Shown: positions 42,776-50,943 of the stretch, one piece after another
How positions within the stretch are numbered: the stretch's first letter is position 1
Layout: every line of letters starts with the position of its first letter
NCBI GenBank assembly: GCA_964447405.1
Contig: CAYUSP010000001.1
Location: forward strand, 1 to 64,000
Reading direction: 5' to 3'
DNA from: JALNZF01 sp964447405
GTDB taxonomy: Bacteria; Nitrospirota; UBA9217
Length of the DNA: 64,000 nt
The notes under the pieces: generated by a model
Told to the model about the DNA's origin: nothing
The model's database searches: none
Seen by the model: the letters and a program-made list of their open reading frames with translations, nothing else
Program-made: the position numbers and the translations under genes

Positions 42776-43983
42776 TGAGCTCTTCCTGTGATGTACTGGT
42801 GGTCGGTGCTGGCGTTGCCGGGGCTGCAGCGGCTGTTGCCGCGGCGCGGGGCGGTGCTCGGACCATACTGGTTGAAAAAGAACGCTACCTCGGAGGCACG
42901 GGTTTTGCGGGCCGGTTCCAGCATATATGCGGCCTGTACCTGAATGCGGAAACAGCTCCAGCAGAAACGCTGAATCCCGGCCTCGCGCGCGAGATATCAG
43001 AATTATTGTTTAAACGGTTACCAGGAAAAGTTGTTAAAAAGATCGGCCAGGTATACGTTCAGCCCTATCAATACGAAGACCTGCAATCAATTCTTACGGC
43101 GCTCTGCTACGGAGAAGGCAATATTGCAACTCTGCGCGGACACGAGGCAGTTGCAGTCAGCCTGGAGGAAGGCGAGGTCAGGTCAATCACGATAGACGGG
43201 ATGCGCGGCCAACAGGAAATTGCACCGAAAATGGTCATCGATTGCTCAGGCAACGGTGAAGTGGCAGCTTTGGCCGGCGCTTCTTTTGACCTCACGCATG
43301 AAAAAGAGCGTCAGCTTGCCGGCTTCGTGGTCCATGTGAAGGGACTGAAGGACGTTGATGACAACTTGTCCCTCAATGTTCCCTATCATCTGGCAAAGGC
43401 GGTGAAACTCGGCATGTTCCCACCGGCTACGCGCTTCACGACCTTCAGCCCCGGCGACGATGCTGACGACGGGTATTGCAAGATGAGCATCTCCCTGAGC
43501 GACGGGGAAACGTCAATGGAAAAAGCGCGTGCAGATGCGGACGGCGTGATCAGATACCTTGCATCCGTGCTGCCGGCTTTTGAGGATTCTTATGTCGCCG
43601 GCACATCGCTCAAGGTGCTGGAACGCGAGGGCAGACGGGTTAAAGGCGCCTATACGCTGACGAAAGAGGATGTGCTCGCTGCCAGGAAGTTTCCTGACGG
43701 TGTGGTTAAAAACGCCTGGCCCATTGAGCTATGGTACCGCGAAAAGGGCACGGTCTATCACTATGTGCCGCGTGGGGAGTATTACGAAATACCGTTCCGG
43801 TGCCTCATGGTCGAAGGGATCACGAATCTGCTTACTGCCGGCAGGTGCATATCGGTAACACATGAGGCGCTCGGTTCCACGCGAGTCATGGGCACATGCA
43901 TGGCGCTGGGGGAGCAGGCGGGCAAGGCTGCTGCGTATTGGGTCAGGTACGGGAAGTATCCGGATACTATTAAGGACTATTGA
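42775..43983 (+). CDS. FAD-dependent oxidoreductase (FAD_oxidored type)
   Basis: A 402-residue flavoprotein with the N-terminal FAD motif VVGAGVAGAAAAVAAARGG and a C-terminal second contact (LLTAGRCISVTHEALGSTRVMGTCMALGEQAG) typical of PF12831-type oxidoreductases. The substrate is unknown; it might reduce, oxidise or hydroxylate the acyl product. It is unrelated in detail to the CrtI-like enzyme at the start of the cluster, so the pathway has two distinct flavoenzymes. Confidence 0.85.
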   Translation: MSSSCDVLVVGAGVAGAAAAVAAARGGARTILVEKERYLGGTGFAGRFQHICGLYLNAETAPAETLNPGLAREISELLFKRLPGKVVKKIGQVYVQPYQYEDLQSILTALCYGEGNIATLRGHEAVAVSLEEGEVRSITIDGMRGQQEIAPKMVIDCSGNGEVAALAGASFDLTHEKERQLAGFVVHVKGLKDVDDNLSLNVPYHLAKAVKLGMFPPATRFTTFSPGDDADDGYCKMSISLSDGETSMEKARADADGVIRYLASVLPAFEDSYVAGTSLKVLEREGRRVKGAYTLTKEDVLAARKFPDGVVKNAWPIELWYREKGTVYHYVPRGEYYEIPFRCLMVEGITNLLTAGRCISVTHEALGSTRVMGTCMALGEQAGKAAAYWVRYGKYPDTIKDY

Positions 43984-44004
43984 AAAGTAATTGTTGCTAT
44001 TCAG

Positions 44005-44135
44005 GTCAAAAGCGAGGCGTCTCGCGCAAAGCCGCAAAGCCGCAAAGAAAAGTTATTGTTCTTAGGTATATAAAAATCGATGTTTTAGCCTTTGTACGAC
44101 TTTCTTAGCGTCTTGGCGGCTTTGCGCGAAAACAT
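44005..44135. repeat. Dispersed dyad repeat, copy 2 (GCAAAGACGCAAAGAA word family)
   Basis: It begins GTCAAAAGCGAGGCGTCTCG, nearly the same as copy 1 at 38633, and ends with GTCTTGGCGGCTTTGCGCG. The left arm (CGCAAAGCCGCAAAG) is the inverse of the right. With copy 1 it brackets the KS3-CLF-ACP3-condensation-flavoprotein block in the same orientation. Confidence 0.75.
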
Positions 44136-44187
44136 GAATTTTACTTAAGTTATTTTTGAATCGTTATTTGTTCAGAGGGGGTTGCAC

Positions 44188-45624
44188 GTGCGCATATTAC
44201 TGGTAAAACCGAATCCGCAGCTGCTGGTGGCAAAACGCTTGCAAGAGGGATTCCTGCATCTCGAACCGCTGGAGCTCGAAATGGTAGCTGCCGGAGTTCC
44301 TGCTGAGGACGAAGTAGTGATCCAGGACTTGAGCTTTGAGCAGGACCCGGTCCTGGGCTTCCAGGAAAAAGTGCGGACCTTTGCTCCGCAGATCGTCGGC
44401 TTCACTGGCTACAGCAGCCAGTCCGCACTGGTCAAGACCCTGGCCGGCCTCGTCAAGAAGCACGATCCTAAAATCGTGACTATCGTCGGCGGCACGCACG
44501 CGACGATCATCCCTGCTGACTATACGGTGAATTGCAACAGCATCGACCTCATCGTACGGGGCGAGGGCGGCACGGTCTTCGGTGAGATTCTCCGGCGTTT
44601 CAAGAACAACGAGCCATTGGCGTTCGGAGATGCGGTGCTCTCGCCCAGGGCGGCTGATTTCGCGGAAAAAGCCGCCAGCCCGCCGCCTGAGTTTCCGCCT
44701 GTTGAGCAAATACCCCGGGCGCGGCGCGAGCTGGTGGACCGGTCCCGGTATTTCTGCGTCTGGACCTCCAGTACGGAAAAGAGGCTCGACACGATCTTTC
44801 CGCGCACGGCCAGCATGCGCACGTCCACGGGCTGTGCTTACACCTGTTCCTTCTGCGTCGTGCACTATCTGATGCGCGGAAAGTATCTCCAGCGCCAGCC
44901 CGAGGACGTAGTCGACGAGATCGCCAACGTTCCCGAGGACCACATCTACTTTGTGGACGACGAGACCTTCCTGAACAAGGACCGTTTGACGAAGATCGCG
45001 AACCTGCTGCTCGAACGGGGCATCAAGAAGAAATACATCAGCTGGGCACGAGCGGACACGATCGTGAAATATCCCGATTTGTTCAGGCTCTGGAAGCAGG
45101 TGGGCCTGAGCGTGGTATATGTTGGCTTGGAGGCCATGGTCGGATCGCGGCTCGACAAATACAAGAAGCGAACGAGCGTGGACACGAACCGCAAAGCAGT
45201 GGAACTGCTGAAGGAGATCGGGATCACGCTGCATGCGAGCTTCATGGTGGATCCGGACTTCTCGGTCCAGGACTTCCGCGACCTTGAGGGGGAGATCATG
45301 AAGGTCTGCCCCGCGGAAGTGACCTTTACGGTATTCTCGCCATCACCGGGTACTGATCTCTGGAAGCAGCACAAGGACGACTACATCGTCGATCCCTATC
45401 TGTACTACGATTGCATGCACACGATCCTGCCGACCAAACTCCCGATGAGGCTTTTTTACGCACATTTTGCGAAGCTGTCCCGGGTGGCTTTGCAGGCCAA
45501 TCCGCTGCGGGTGAACCGGGTAAAGGTGCCGTTCAAGGAGATGGTGAAGATCATTATTCTCGGCACACGCTACATTTTCTCGATGCGAAATATCTATAAG
45601 GACTATCTGCCGAAAAAAGGATGA
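44188..45624 (+). CDS. B12-binding radical-SAM protein (rSAM-3)
   Basis: A 478-residue protein with an N-terminal cobalamin-binding domain (MRILLVKPNPQLL, PQIVGFTGYSSQSALV, IVGGTHATIIPADY) and radical-SAM motif TGCAYTCSFC (Cys216, Cys220, Cys223). Length and layout match the BchE/HpnJ-like group, whose members form or contract rings. Start is GTG at 44188, seven bases after AGAGGGG. Its stop overlaps the ligase start by 4 bp. Confidence 0.9.
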   Translation: MRILLVKPNPQLLVAKRLQEGFLHLEPLELEMVAAGVPAEDEVVIQDLSFEQDPVLGFQEKVRTFAPQIVGFTGYSSQSALVKTLAGLVKKHDPKIVTIVGGTHATIIPADYTVNCNSIDLIVRGEGGTVFGEILRRFKNNEPLAFGDAVLSPRAADFAEKAASPPPEFPPVEQIPRARRELVDRSRYFCVWTSSTEKRLDTIFPRTASMRTSTGCAYTCSFCVVHYLMRGKYLQRQPEDVVDEIANVPEDHIYFVDDETFLNKDRLTKIANLLLERGIKKKYISWARADTIVKYPDLFRLWKQVGLSVVYVGLEAMVGSRLDKYKKRTSVDTNRKAVELLKEIGITLHASFMVDPDFSVQDFRDLEGEIMKVCPAEVTFTVFSPSPGTDLWKQHKDDYIVDPYLYYDCMHTILPTKLPMRLFYAHFAKLSRVALQANPLRVNRVKVPFKEMVKIIILGTRYIFSMRNIYKDYLPKKG

Positions 45625-47048
45625 ATATCTTTGAAAGCATAAAACGGGAGACCGAGGCGGTCTCCGGTAAGATCGCTGTAATCGAAGCGGAAGACCGGAT
45701 CACCTACAGTCAGCTGTTGGCCTCGGCGGAACTGGTAGCCGGATCACTGCATAATAAAGGCGTTGGCCGGTTGCAACGCGTCGCACTTTTATGCGACGAC
45801 AGCATCGATTATATCATCCTGAGCCTGGCCATCCTGTCGTTGTCGGCCGTAATGGTGCCGGTCTCGACAGAGCAAACGCCGGAAGAAATCGAAACAGTCA
45901 TTGACGGGATTGACGTCGATTTTCTCGTAGCCGAACCAAGCCTCCGAAAAGGCGGCTACGGTGAGCTGCTGGAGTCCGAAGGCCTCTTTAAAAAGCAGTT
46001 CATCTTTGCGAAACGGACGGTCCGGGAACGTCCGAAGCCGGAATATTATCGCATAAATCCCGCATTTATCCGTTTCACCTCCGGGACCACGGGGACCAGC
46101 AAAGGTGTGGTGCTTTCCCATGAGGCGATCATTGAACGGACCGATGCGGCTGACAAGGGATTGCGGATAACGTCGCAGGATACGGTGCTCTGGGTGCTGT
46201 CCATGAGTTTCCATTTTGTGGTCACGATCCTGTTGTTCCTTCGGCGCGGGGCGACCATCGTGCTCTGCGGCCACCGATATCCCACCTCGCTCATCGAAGG
46301 AGTCCGGGCGCACAAAGGAACGGTCATCTATGCCTCTCCTTTTTACTACAGCCTGCTTTCACGCACGGAAGCACTGCCCGGCGATGTGTTGAGGCAGATC
46401 CGCCTCGCGATTTCAACCGCAATGAAGCTTCCTGATCAGGTGGCGGAAAGTTTTTTTGCCAAGTTCGGTTTTGAATTGACCGAAGCGTATGGGATTATCG
46501 AGGTTGGTCTGCCGTTTATCCGGCTGTCAGGCGCGAGGGACAAACGAGGCTCCGTAGGCAGACCATTGCCGGGTTTCGAGCTCGCCCTCGACAAGAAGGA
46601 TGCTGATGGCGTGGGGGAGATCCGCATCAAGGGAAAAGGCATGCTTGATGCTTATTATGCTCCCTGGCAGGGCAGAGAGGACATCCTGAGCGATGGCTGG
46701 TTCAGGACCGGTGACCTCGGGAAAATAGACAAAGAAGGTTTTCTTACGATCGTGGGAAGAGACAAGGATGTGATCAATTTCGTGGGAATGAAGGTCTTTG
46801 CGCTTGAAGTAGAGTCTGCTCTGAATCTGCATCCGCAGGTAAAGGAGTCGCTGGTGTACGGCGCCGCGCATCCGCATTATGGTCAGCTGCCCATGGCGAA
46901 AATAGTCGTGCGGGAGGAATGTGGCGTTCCGGATGCCAACGACCTTAGGCGCTACTGTTATCAGCATCTTGCGCGCTACAAGGTTCCCAAGGATTTTGAG
47001 TTTGTGGATGAGCTGCCGAAAACCGCAAGCGGGAAATTAAAGAGATGA
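45621..47048 (+). CDS. Acyl-CoA/acyl-ACP synthetase (AMP-binding)
   Basis: A 475-residue ANL enzyme with FTSGTTGTSKGVVLSH as P-loop, EAYGIIEVG, WFRTGDLGKID, and the C-terminal LPKTASGKLKR with the catalytic Lys. It adenylates a carboxylate and loads it onto a carrier, corresponding to the acyl-ACP synthetase role of ApeH. It is a different family branch from the PaaK-like ligase at 23389, so two different acids are probably activated. It is translationally coupled to radical-SAM genes on both sides. Confidence 0.9.
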   Translation: MNIFESIKRETEAVSGKIAVIEAEDRITYSQLLASAELVAGSLHNKGVGRLQRVALLCDDSIDYIILSLAILSLSAVMVPVSTEQTPEEIETVIDGIDVDFLVAEPSLRKGGYGELLESEGLFKKQFIFAKRTVRERPKPEYYRINPAFIRFTSGTTGTSKGVVLSHEAIIERTDAADKGLRITSQDTVLWVLSMSFHFVVTILLFLRRGATIVLCGHRYPTSLIEGVRAHKGTVIYASPFYYSLLSRTEALPGDVLRQIRLAISTAMKLPDQVAESFFAKFGFELTEAYGIIEVGLPFIRLSGARDKRGSVGRPLPGFELALDKKDADGVGEIRIKGKGMLDAYYAPWQGREDILSDGWFRTGDLGKIDKEGFLTIVGRDKDVINFVGMKVFALEVESALNLHPQVKESLVYGAAHPHYGQLPMAKIVVREECGVPDANDLRRYCYQHLARYKVPKDFEFVDELPKTASGKLKR

Positions 47049-48472
47049 AGGTACTCCTGGTTAATCCTTTTGGCTCCAACTGGGTCGCGGGCATGGAGGA
47101 CAAGACCGAAACCGCCATCCGAATGGCGCCCATGGGCATCCTGTCGATCGCGGCTTACCTAGATCGCCAGGGCGTTGAGGTGGAGCTCCACGACTGCCGC
47201 GGTCCGGTTACAAAAATCGGAACCGCAGATGTCATGGCACGCGTCGCGGAATTCAAGCCCGATATGGTGGGATTCACCGCGGTCACGTCGAGCTTTTTGA
47301 ATGCCTATGCTCAGGCTGAAGCGATCAAGCAGGCTGCGCCGCATATCAAGACCATTGTCGGCGGCGTCCATGTGTCCGCGTTGCGCGGTCGGATACTGGA
47401 GCAATACGCTGCACTTGATTACCTGGTGACCGGCGAGGGCGAGAAGGCCATGGCAGAGCTTGCTGCAGGCGCAGATCCGGAGACCATTCAGGGGCTGGTG
47501 TACCGCAGGAGCGGTGAGATCAGGGACAACGGACTCCGGACAGACTTGGTTGAGCTCGATAGCCTACCATTCCCGGCGTATCATAAGCTCGCAGGGTTCC
47601 CAAAGAAATTTGAAGCAGCCTTGTTCAATTATCCCAAGGCGCCGACCGCAACGATCATATCAAGCCGCGGCTGTCCCTATCAGTGTTCCTATTGCGATCG
47701 CTCGGTCTATCGCAGGAGTTTTCGTTTCAATTCAGCGGCGTATCTGTATGAACACATGGCGTTTTTAAAAAAGCAATTCGGGGTGAAGCACGTATTCTTT
47801 TACGATGACCTGTTCACCTTTAACCGGGAACGGATCGAAAAGTTCTGCAGCCTCCTGCTGGAAAAACCGCTTGGCATGACCTATAACTGCGCCGTACGCG
47901 TGGGGCATATTGATGACGCGCTGCTCGCAATGCTCAAGGCATCAGGCTGCTGGATGGTGAGCCTCGGCATCGAGTCTGGTGCTCCCGAAATCCTGGCGCG
48001 CCACAAGACAAAGGTTGATTTCAATGAGATGAAGACCACGGTCAAGCGTATCCAGAAGGCGGGCATCAGGGCCAAAGGGCTTTTCATGATGGGATTGCCG
48101 GGCGAGACCGAAGAGACCGTGAACGTAACAACTGACTTCATCAACGGTCTTGAGCTCGACGACATGAATATGACCAAATTCACGCCATTCCCCGGTTCTC
48201 CCATCTACCAGGATATTCAAAACGAAGGAACATTCGAGGAAAAGTGGGAACTCATGAACTGCCTGAATTTCGTTTTTGTTCCTAAAGGCATTGCATCGAA
48301 GGAGCGGCTCGATACTCTGTATAACCAGTTCATCAAGCAGTTCTACACGGGCAGGAACTGGACCCGCAAGTTCGTACCGCTCATGTTCAAGTCGCCTGAC
48401 AGCGCGCGTCGATTAATCAGGAACCTGCCGACATTCCTCCGGATCAGAAAAGACTTCGAGCCGCGGCCGTGA
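47045..48472 (+). CDS. B12-binding radical-SAM protein (rSAM-4)
   Basis: A 475-residue protein with a cobalamin-binding domain (MKVLLVNPFGSNW, APMGILSIAAYLDRQGVEVELHD, TIVGGVHVSALRGRIL) and radical-SAM motif RGCPYQCSYC (Cys210, Cys214, Cys217). GLPGETEETV follows. It is the last gene of the cluster. Its visible similarity to rSAM-2 and rSAM-3 is limited to the class motifs, so a separate step is likely. Confidence 0.9.
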   Translation: MKVLLVNPFGSNWVAGMEDKTETAIRMAPMGILSIAAYLDRQGVEVELHDCRGPVTKIGTADVMARVAEFKPDMVGFTAVTSSFLNAYAQAEAIKQAAPHIKTIVGGVHVSALRGRILEQYAALDYLVTGEGEKAMAELAAGADPETIQGLVYRRSGEIRDNGLRTDLVELDSLPFPAYHKLAGFPKKFEAALFNYPKAPTATIISSRGCPYQCSYCDRSVYRRSFRFNSAAYLYEHMAFLKKQFGVKHVFFYDDLFTFNRERIEKFCSLLLEKPLGMTYNCAVRVGHIDDALLAMLKASGCWMVSLGIESGAPEILARHKTKVDFNEMKTTVKRIQKAGIRAKGLFMMGLPGETEETVNVTTDFINGLELDDMNMTKFTPFPGSPIYQDIQNEGTFEEKWELMNCLNFVFVPKGIASKERLDTLYNQFIKQFYTGRNWTRKFVPLMFKSPDSARRLIRNLPTFLRIRKDFEPRP

Positions 48473-48497
48473 TTGCTGCATGTATCATCCTAAAAAC

Positions 48498-48644
48498 GGC
48501 AGTTGTAACCACCGATGGACACGGATAAAGCGGAAAATCATTGCCTTATTGCGAACAAGAACCGCACCCGATGGGTGCGTCTTGTTGTTATCTTAAAATT
48601 TTGAATCGTCAGTGTTTATCCGTGTTAATCCGTGGTTAACTGCT
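48498..48644. repeat. Intergenic dyad closing the biosynthetic cluster (CACGGATAA word family)
   Basis: GCAGTTGTAACCACCGATGG and ACACGGATAAAG on the left are answered by TTATCCGTGTTAATCCGTGG and TTAACTGC on the right. A second hairpin sits at its centre. Confidence 0.7.
48554..48590 (+). terminator. Hairpin after the last cluster gene
   Basis: AACAAGA..CGCACCC GAT GGGTGCG TCTTGTT forms a 14-pair stem with a 2-base bulge, about 80 bp after the rSAM-4 stop. Only a short T-rich tail (GTTATCTT) follows, so termination is plausible but not certain. Confidence 0.45.
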
Positions 48645-48714
48645 CTTTCTATGACCATTCTAAGCTCGCTGAACGTCACTCTCATCGCTTGTATGCCGCA
48701 ACTGCCACATATAA

Positions 48715-48743
48715 TTGACAAAACAAGTTATTTCATGTATCTT
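48715..48743 (+). promoter_or_regulatory. Promoter of the rhomboid gene
   Basis: TTGACA (48715-48720), 17-bp spacer, TATCTT (48738-48743). Confidence 0.5.
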
Positions 48744-48850
48744 GCCATCGATGTGCCGATGGACAGCTCTTGACGGGTTCATCGGCCCGATTCCTGGATG
48801 CTTGCGCAACGATTATGCATCCCGGGCTGGTGCCAGCAGGGAGCCGCAGT

Positions 48851-49549
48851 TTGATCCCGATACGAGATATAAATCCAACATCGCGATTTGCGGTCGTAAC
48901 GCTTGCCATCGTCGTGTTGAATATTGTGGTTTTCCTGTATGAGGGAGCGCTGGATGGAGAGAGCGGAGACAGATTTCTTGCTGCATTCGCGCTTATTCCG
49001 CGGCGCCTGTTTTTTCCCGAAACAATATCTGCCGCGGTTGTACCTGCGGCTGCAACGCTGGTAACATCCATGTTCATGCACGGCGGTTTCCTCCATATCG
49101 CCGGCAATATGCTTTACCTCTGGATATTCGGGAACAATGTTGAAGACGCTTCGGGGCGGTTTCGGTTCGCGGTTTTTTACCTGCTGTGCGGAATTGCCGC
49201 TGCATATGCGCATGCCGTGATACACCGGACTTCCCTCACGCCTATGATCGGCGCGAGCGGCGCGGTATCGGGTGTACTGGGCGCTTATCTGCTTTTGTTT
49301 CCCCGGGCGCGTGTGGTCACGCTTGTCTGGTTCGGACTGTATGTGCGGACGGTTGAGATTCCCGCGATTCTTGTTCTCGGGATGTGGTTCGTGATCCAGG
49401 TACTGAATACGCTGCTGTCGGGTGGGTCCGCCGCTGGTGTTGCATGGCATGCCCATCTTGCCGGGTTCATTGCAGGCGTGCTGTTGATAGGAATGTTCAA
49501 ACGTACGGATGTGGAGTTCGGCGGGGGAAGGAGATCCCGCGAATTATGA
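48851..49549 (+). CDS. Rhomboid-family intramembrane serine protease
   Basis: A 232-residue polytopic protease with the catalytic Ser in MIGASGAVSG and His in AWHAHLAGFIAG, plus the HGGFLHIAGNMLYLWIFG segment that lines the active site. It cleaves membrane-embedded substrates. I prefer the TTG at 48851 (giving MIPIRDINP, the usual opening of this subfamily) because AGGGAG lies 7 bp upstream; ATG codons at 48770 or 48815 would add about 12-27 unrelated residues. Its stop overlaps the next gene by 4 bp. Confidence 0.88.
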   Translation: MIPIRDINPTSRFAVVTLAIVVLNIVVFLYEGALDGESGDRFLAAFALIPRRLFFPETISAAVVPAAATLVTSMFMHGGFLHIAGNMLYLWIFGNNVEDASGRFRFAVFYLLCGIAAAYAHAVIHRTSLTPMIGASGAVSGVLGAYLLLFPRARVVTLVWFGLYVRTVEIPAILVLGMWFVIQVLNTLLSGGSAAGVAWHAHLAGFIAGVLLIGMFKRTDVEFGGGRRSREL

Positions 49550-50634
49550 TCGTTCCCTGTGAATGCGGAGCAAAACTGAAGATCGATGAGGCGAAGATCG
49601 CCGGCAAAAGCATCCGGGTGCGCTGCCCGCGCTGCGGGAATCTCATTTCTGTAGTGCTGCCTGTTCCGGGAAGCCCTGCTCCTGTTGTGAAAAAAGCAGT
49701 GCCCGCAGCATCATCCGTTGCTTCATCAGGGACGCGTGTGCTGGTGGCGCATGACAGTGATGTGGTAAGGGCCATGGTGCAAGGAGTCCTGACCGAGGCC
49801 GGCTTTCAAGTTGAATCTGCGTCCGACGGAGTGGAAGCACTGAAAAAAGTGCACGCTTTCAAGCCGCAGGGCATTGTACTCGATGTGGGTTTGCCAGGAA
49901 TCTACGGGTTTGACCTGTGCGAACGCTTGAAAAACAATCCCGACACAAAATCGATAAAGATCGTCCTGCTCTCCTCGGTCTATGACATGCGGCGGTATAA
50001 ACGGACGCCGATGACCCTGTACGGTGCTGACGATTATATTGAAAAACATCATATCCCTGATCTCTTGCCGGCGAAGCTCAGCAAGCTCATCCATCCCGAT
50101 CAGTTCCCCGCTGCTGCTCCCAAAGCCGGAGACCATGCACCTCTGAACCTTCCCGAGATGTCGAGGCCGCCCGCGCGTGAGTTCGAGTCGTCACTACTCC
50201 GGGCGGGAAGCGCATCCTTAGCTGAGCCTGCAGCAGCGAATCGCCAGATAGCCAGCCCTGCGGCGTTCAAGCACAAGCCAGCGGAGAGCCAGGAGGGCAG
50301 CGCTTTGTTCCCCGAGTCCCTCAGCCTTGAGGCATCCATTTTTCAGAAAGAGGAATGCGATATCCCGCGGGTGGAAGCAGCGGATCCAGAGGCAGTGGAA
50401 AAAGCGCGGCGTTTTGCAAGGATCATTGTCTCGGATATCGCCCTCTACAACCAGGATGCGGTGAGGGAAGGCCTCAGGGCGGGGACCTTTTATGATCTGC
50501 TCAAGAATGATATTGACGAAGGCAGGGAACTCTATGAACGCCGAATTCCAGGCAACATCAAAGCGAAAAAAGACTTCTACCGCGAAGCGTTCGAAAATTT
50601 TACCTCCCAGGCACTGAAAAAAATAAGCCAATGA
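49546..50634 (+). CDS. Zinc-ribbon/receiver-domain protein with long tail
   Basis: A 362-residue protein. An N-terminal MJ0042-type zinc ribbon (Cys5, Cys7, Cys27, Cys30) is followed by a response-regulator receiver domain at ~64-185 with phospho-acceptor Asp113 (VLDVGLPG). A Pro/Ala/Ser-rich linker (~190-285) and a C-terminal helical region with RRFARIIVSDIALYNQDAVREGL follow. It has no DNA-binding or enzymatic output domain. Such zinc-ribbon/receiver proteins are known from deltaproteobacterial and Nitrospirota-like genomes, but their role is not established. No histidine kinase lies nearby. Coupled to the rhomboid gene. Confidence 0.82.
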   Translation: MIVPCECGAKLKIDEAKIAGKSIRVRCPRCGNLISVVLPVPGSPAPVVKKAVPAASSVASSGTRVLVAHDSDVVRAMVQGVLTEAGFQVESASDGVEALKKVHAFKPQGIVLDVGLPGIYGFDLCERLKNNPDTKSIKIVLLSSVYDMRRYKRTPMTLYGADDYIEKHHIPDLLPAKLSKLIHPDQFPAAAPKAGDHAPLNLPEMSRPPAREFESSLLRAGSASLAEPAAANRQIASPAAFKHKPAESQEGSALFPESLSLEASIFQKEECDIPRVEAADPEAVEKARRFARIIVSDIALYNQDAVREGLRAGTFYDLLKNDIDEGRELYERRIPGNIKAKKDFYREAFENFTSQALKKISQ

Positions 50635-50740
50635 CGCCGCATCCGCGGGTATGAGCCTCCCCCTGATCTCCCCTCGCTTCACGGTGTGTTTCGATGATAG
50701 CCCATTGATGTAACTCACGGTTATTTCTGTAGTTACGGGG

Positions 50741-50767
50741 TTGACATACGGAATGACTTGGTATAAT
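50741..50767 (+). promoter_or_regulatory. Promoter of tRNA-Pro(CGG)
   Basis: TTGACA (50741-50746) and TATAATATA starting at 50762. TATAAT gives a 15-bp spacer; the overlapping TAATAT gives 17. The same TTGACA-15-TATAATATA layout precedes tRNA-His. Confidence 0.6.
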
Positions 50768-50778
50768 ATACGGCTTCG

Positions 50779-50856
<78 letters not shown>

Positions 50857-50943
50857 TTTTCCAAATTCCGGGTTCCTTGCAGACAAGGAACAATAAAGGG
50901 ACCGCCTTGAAGCTTGTCATTTTCCCCGCCCAACGAGGTATTC

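Noticed and set aside
44005..44135. CRISPR array suggested by repeated GCAAAG words
   Set aside because: The words are contiguous and inverted in two arms, with no regular unique spacers and no cas genes nearby.
18817..48472. Firm call of ladderane or aryl-polyene biosynthesis
   Set aside because: The parts overlap with both but match neither fully. Assigning a product would need comparison and chemistry that I cannot do here.
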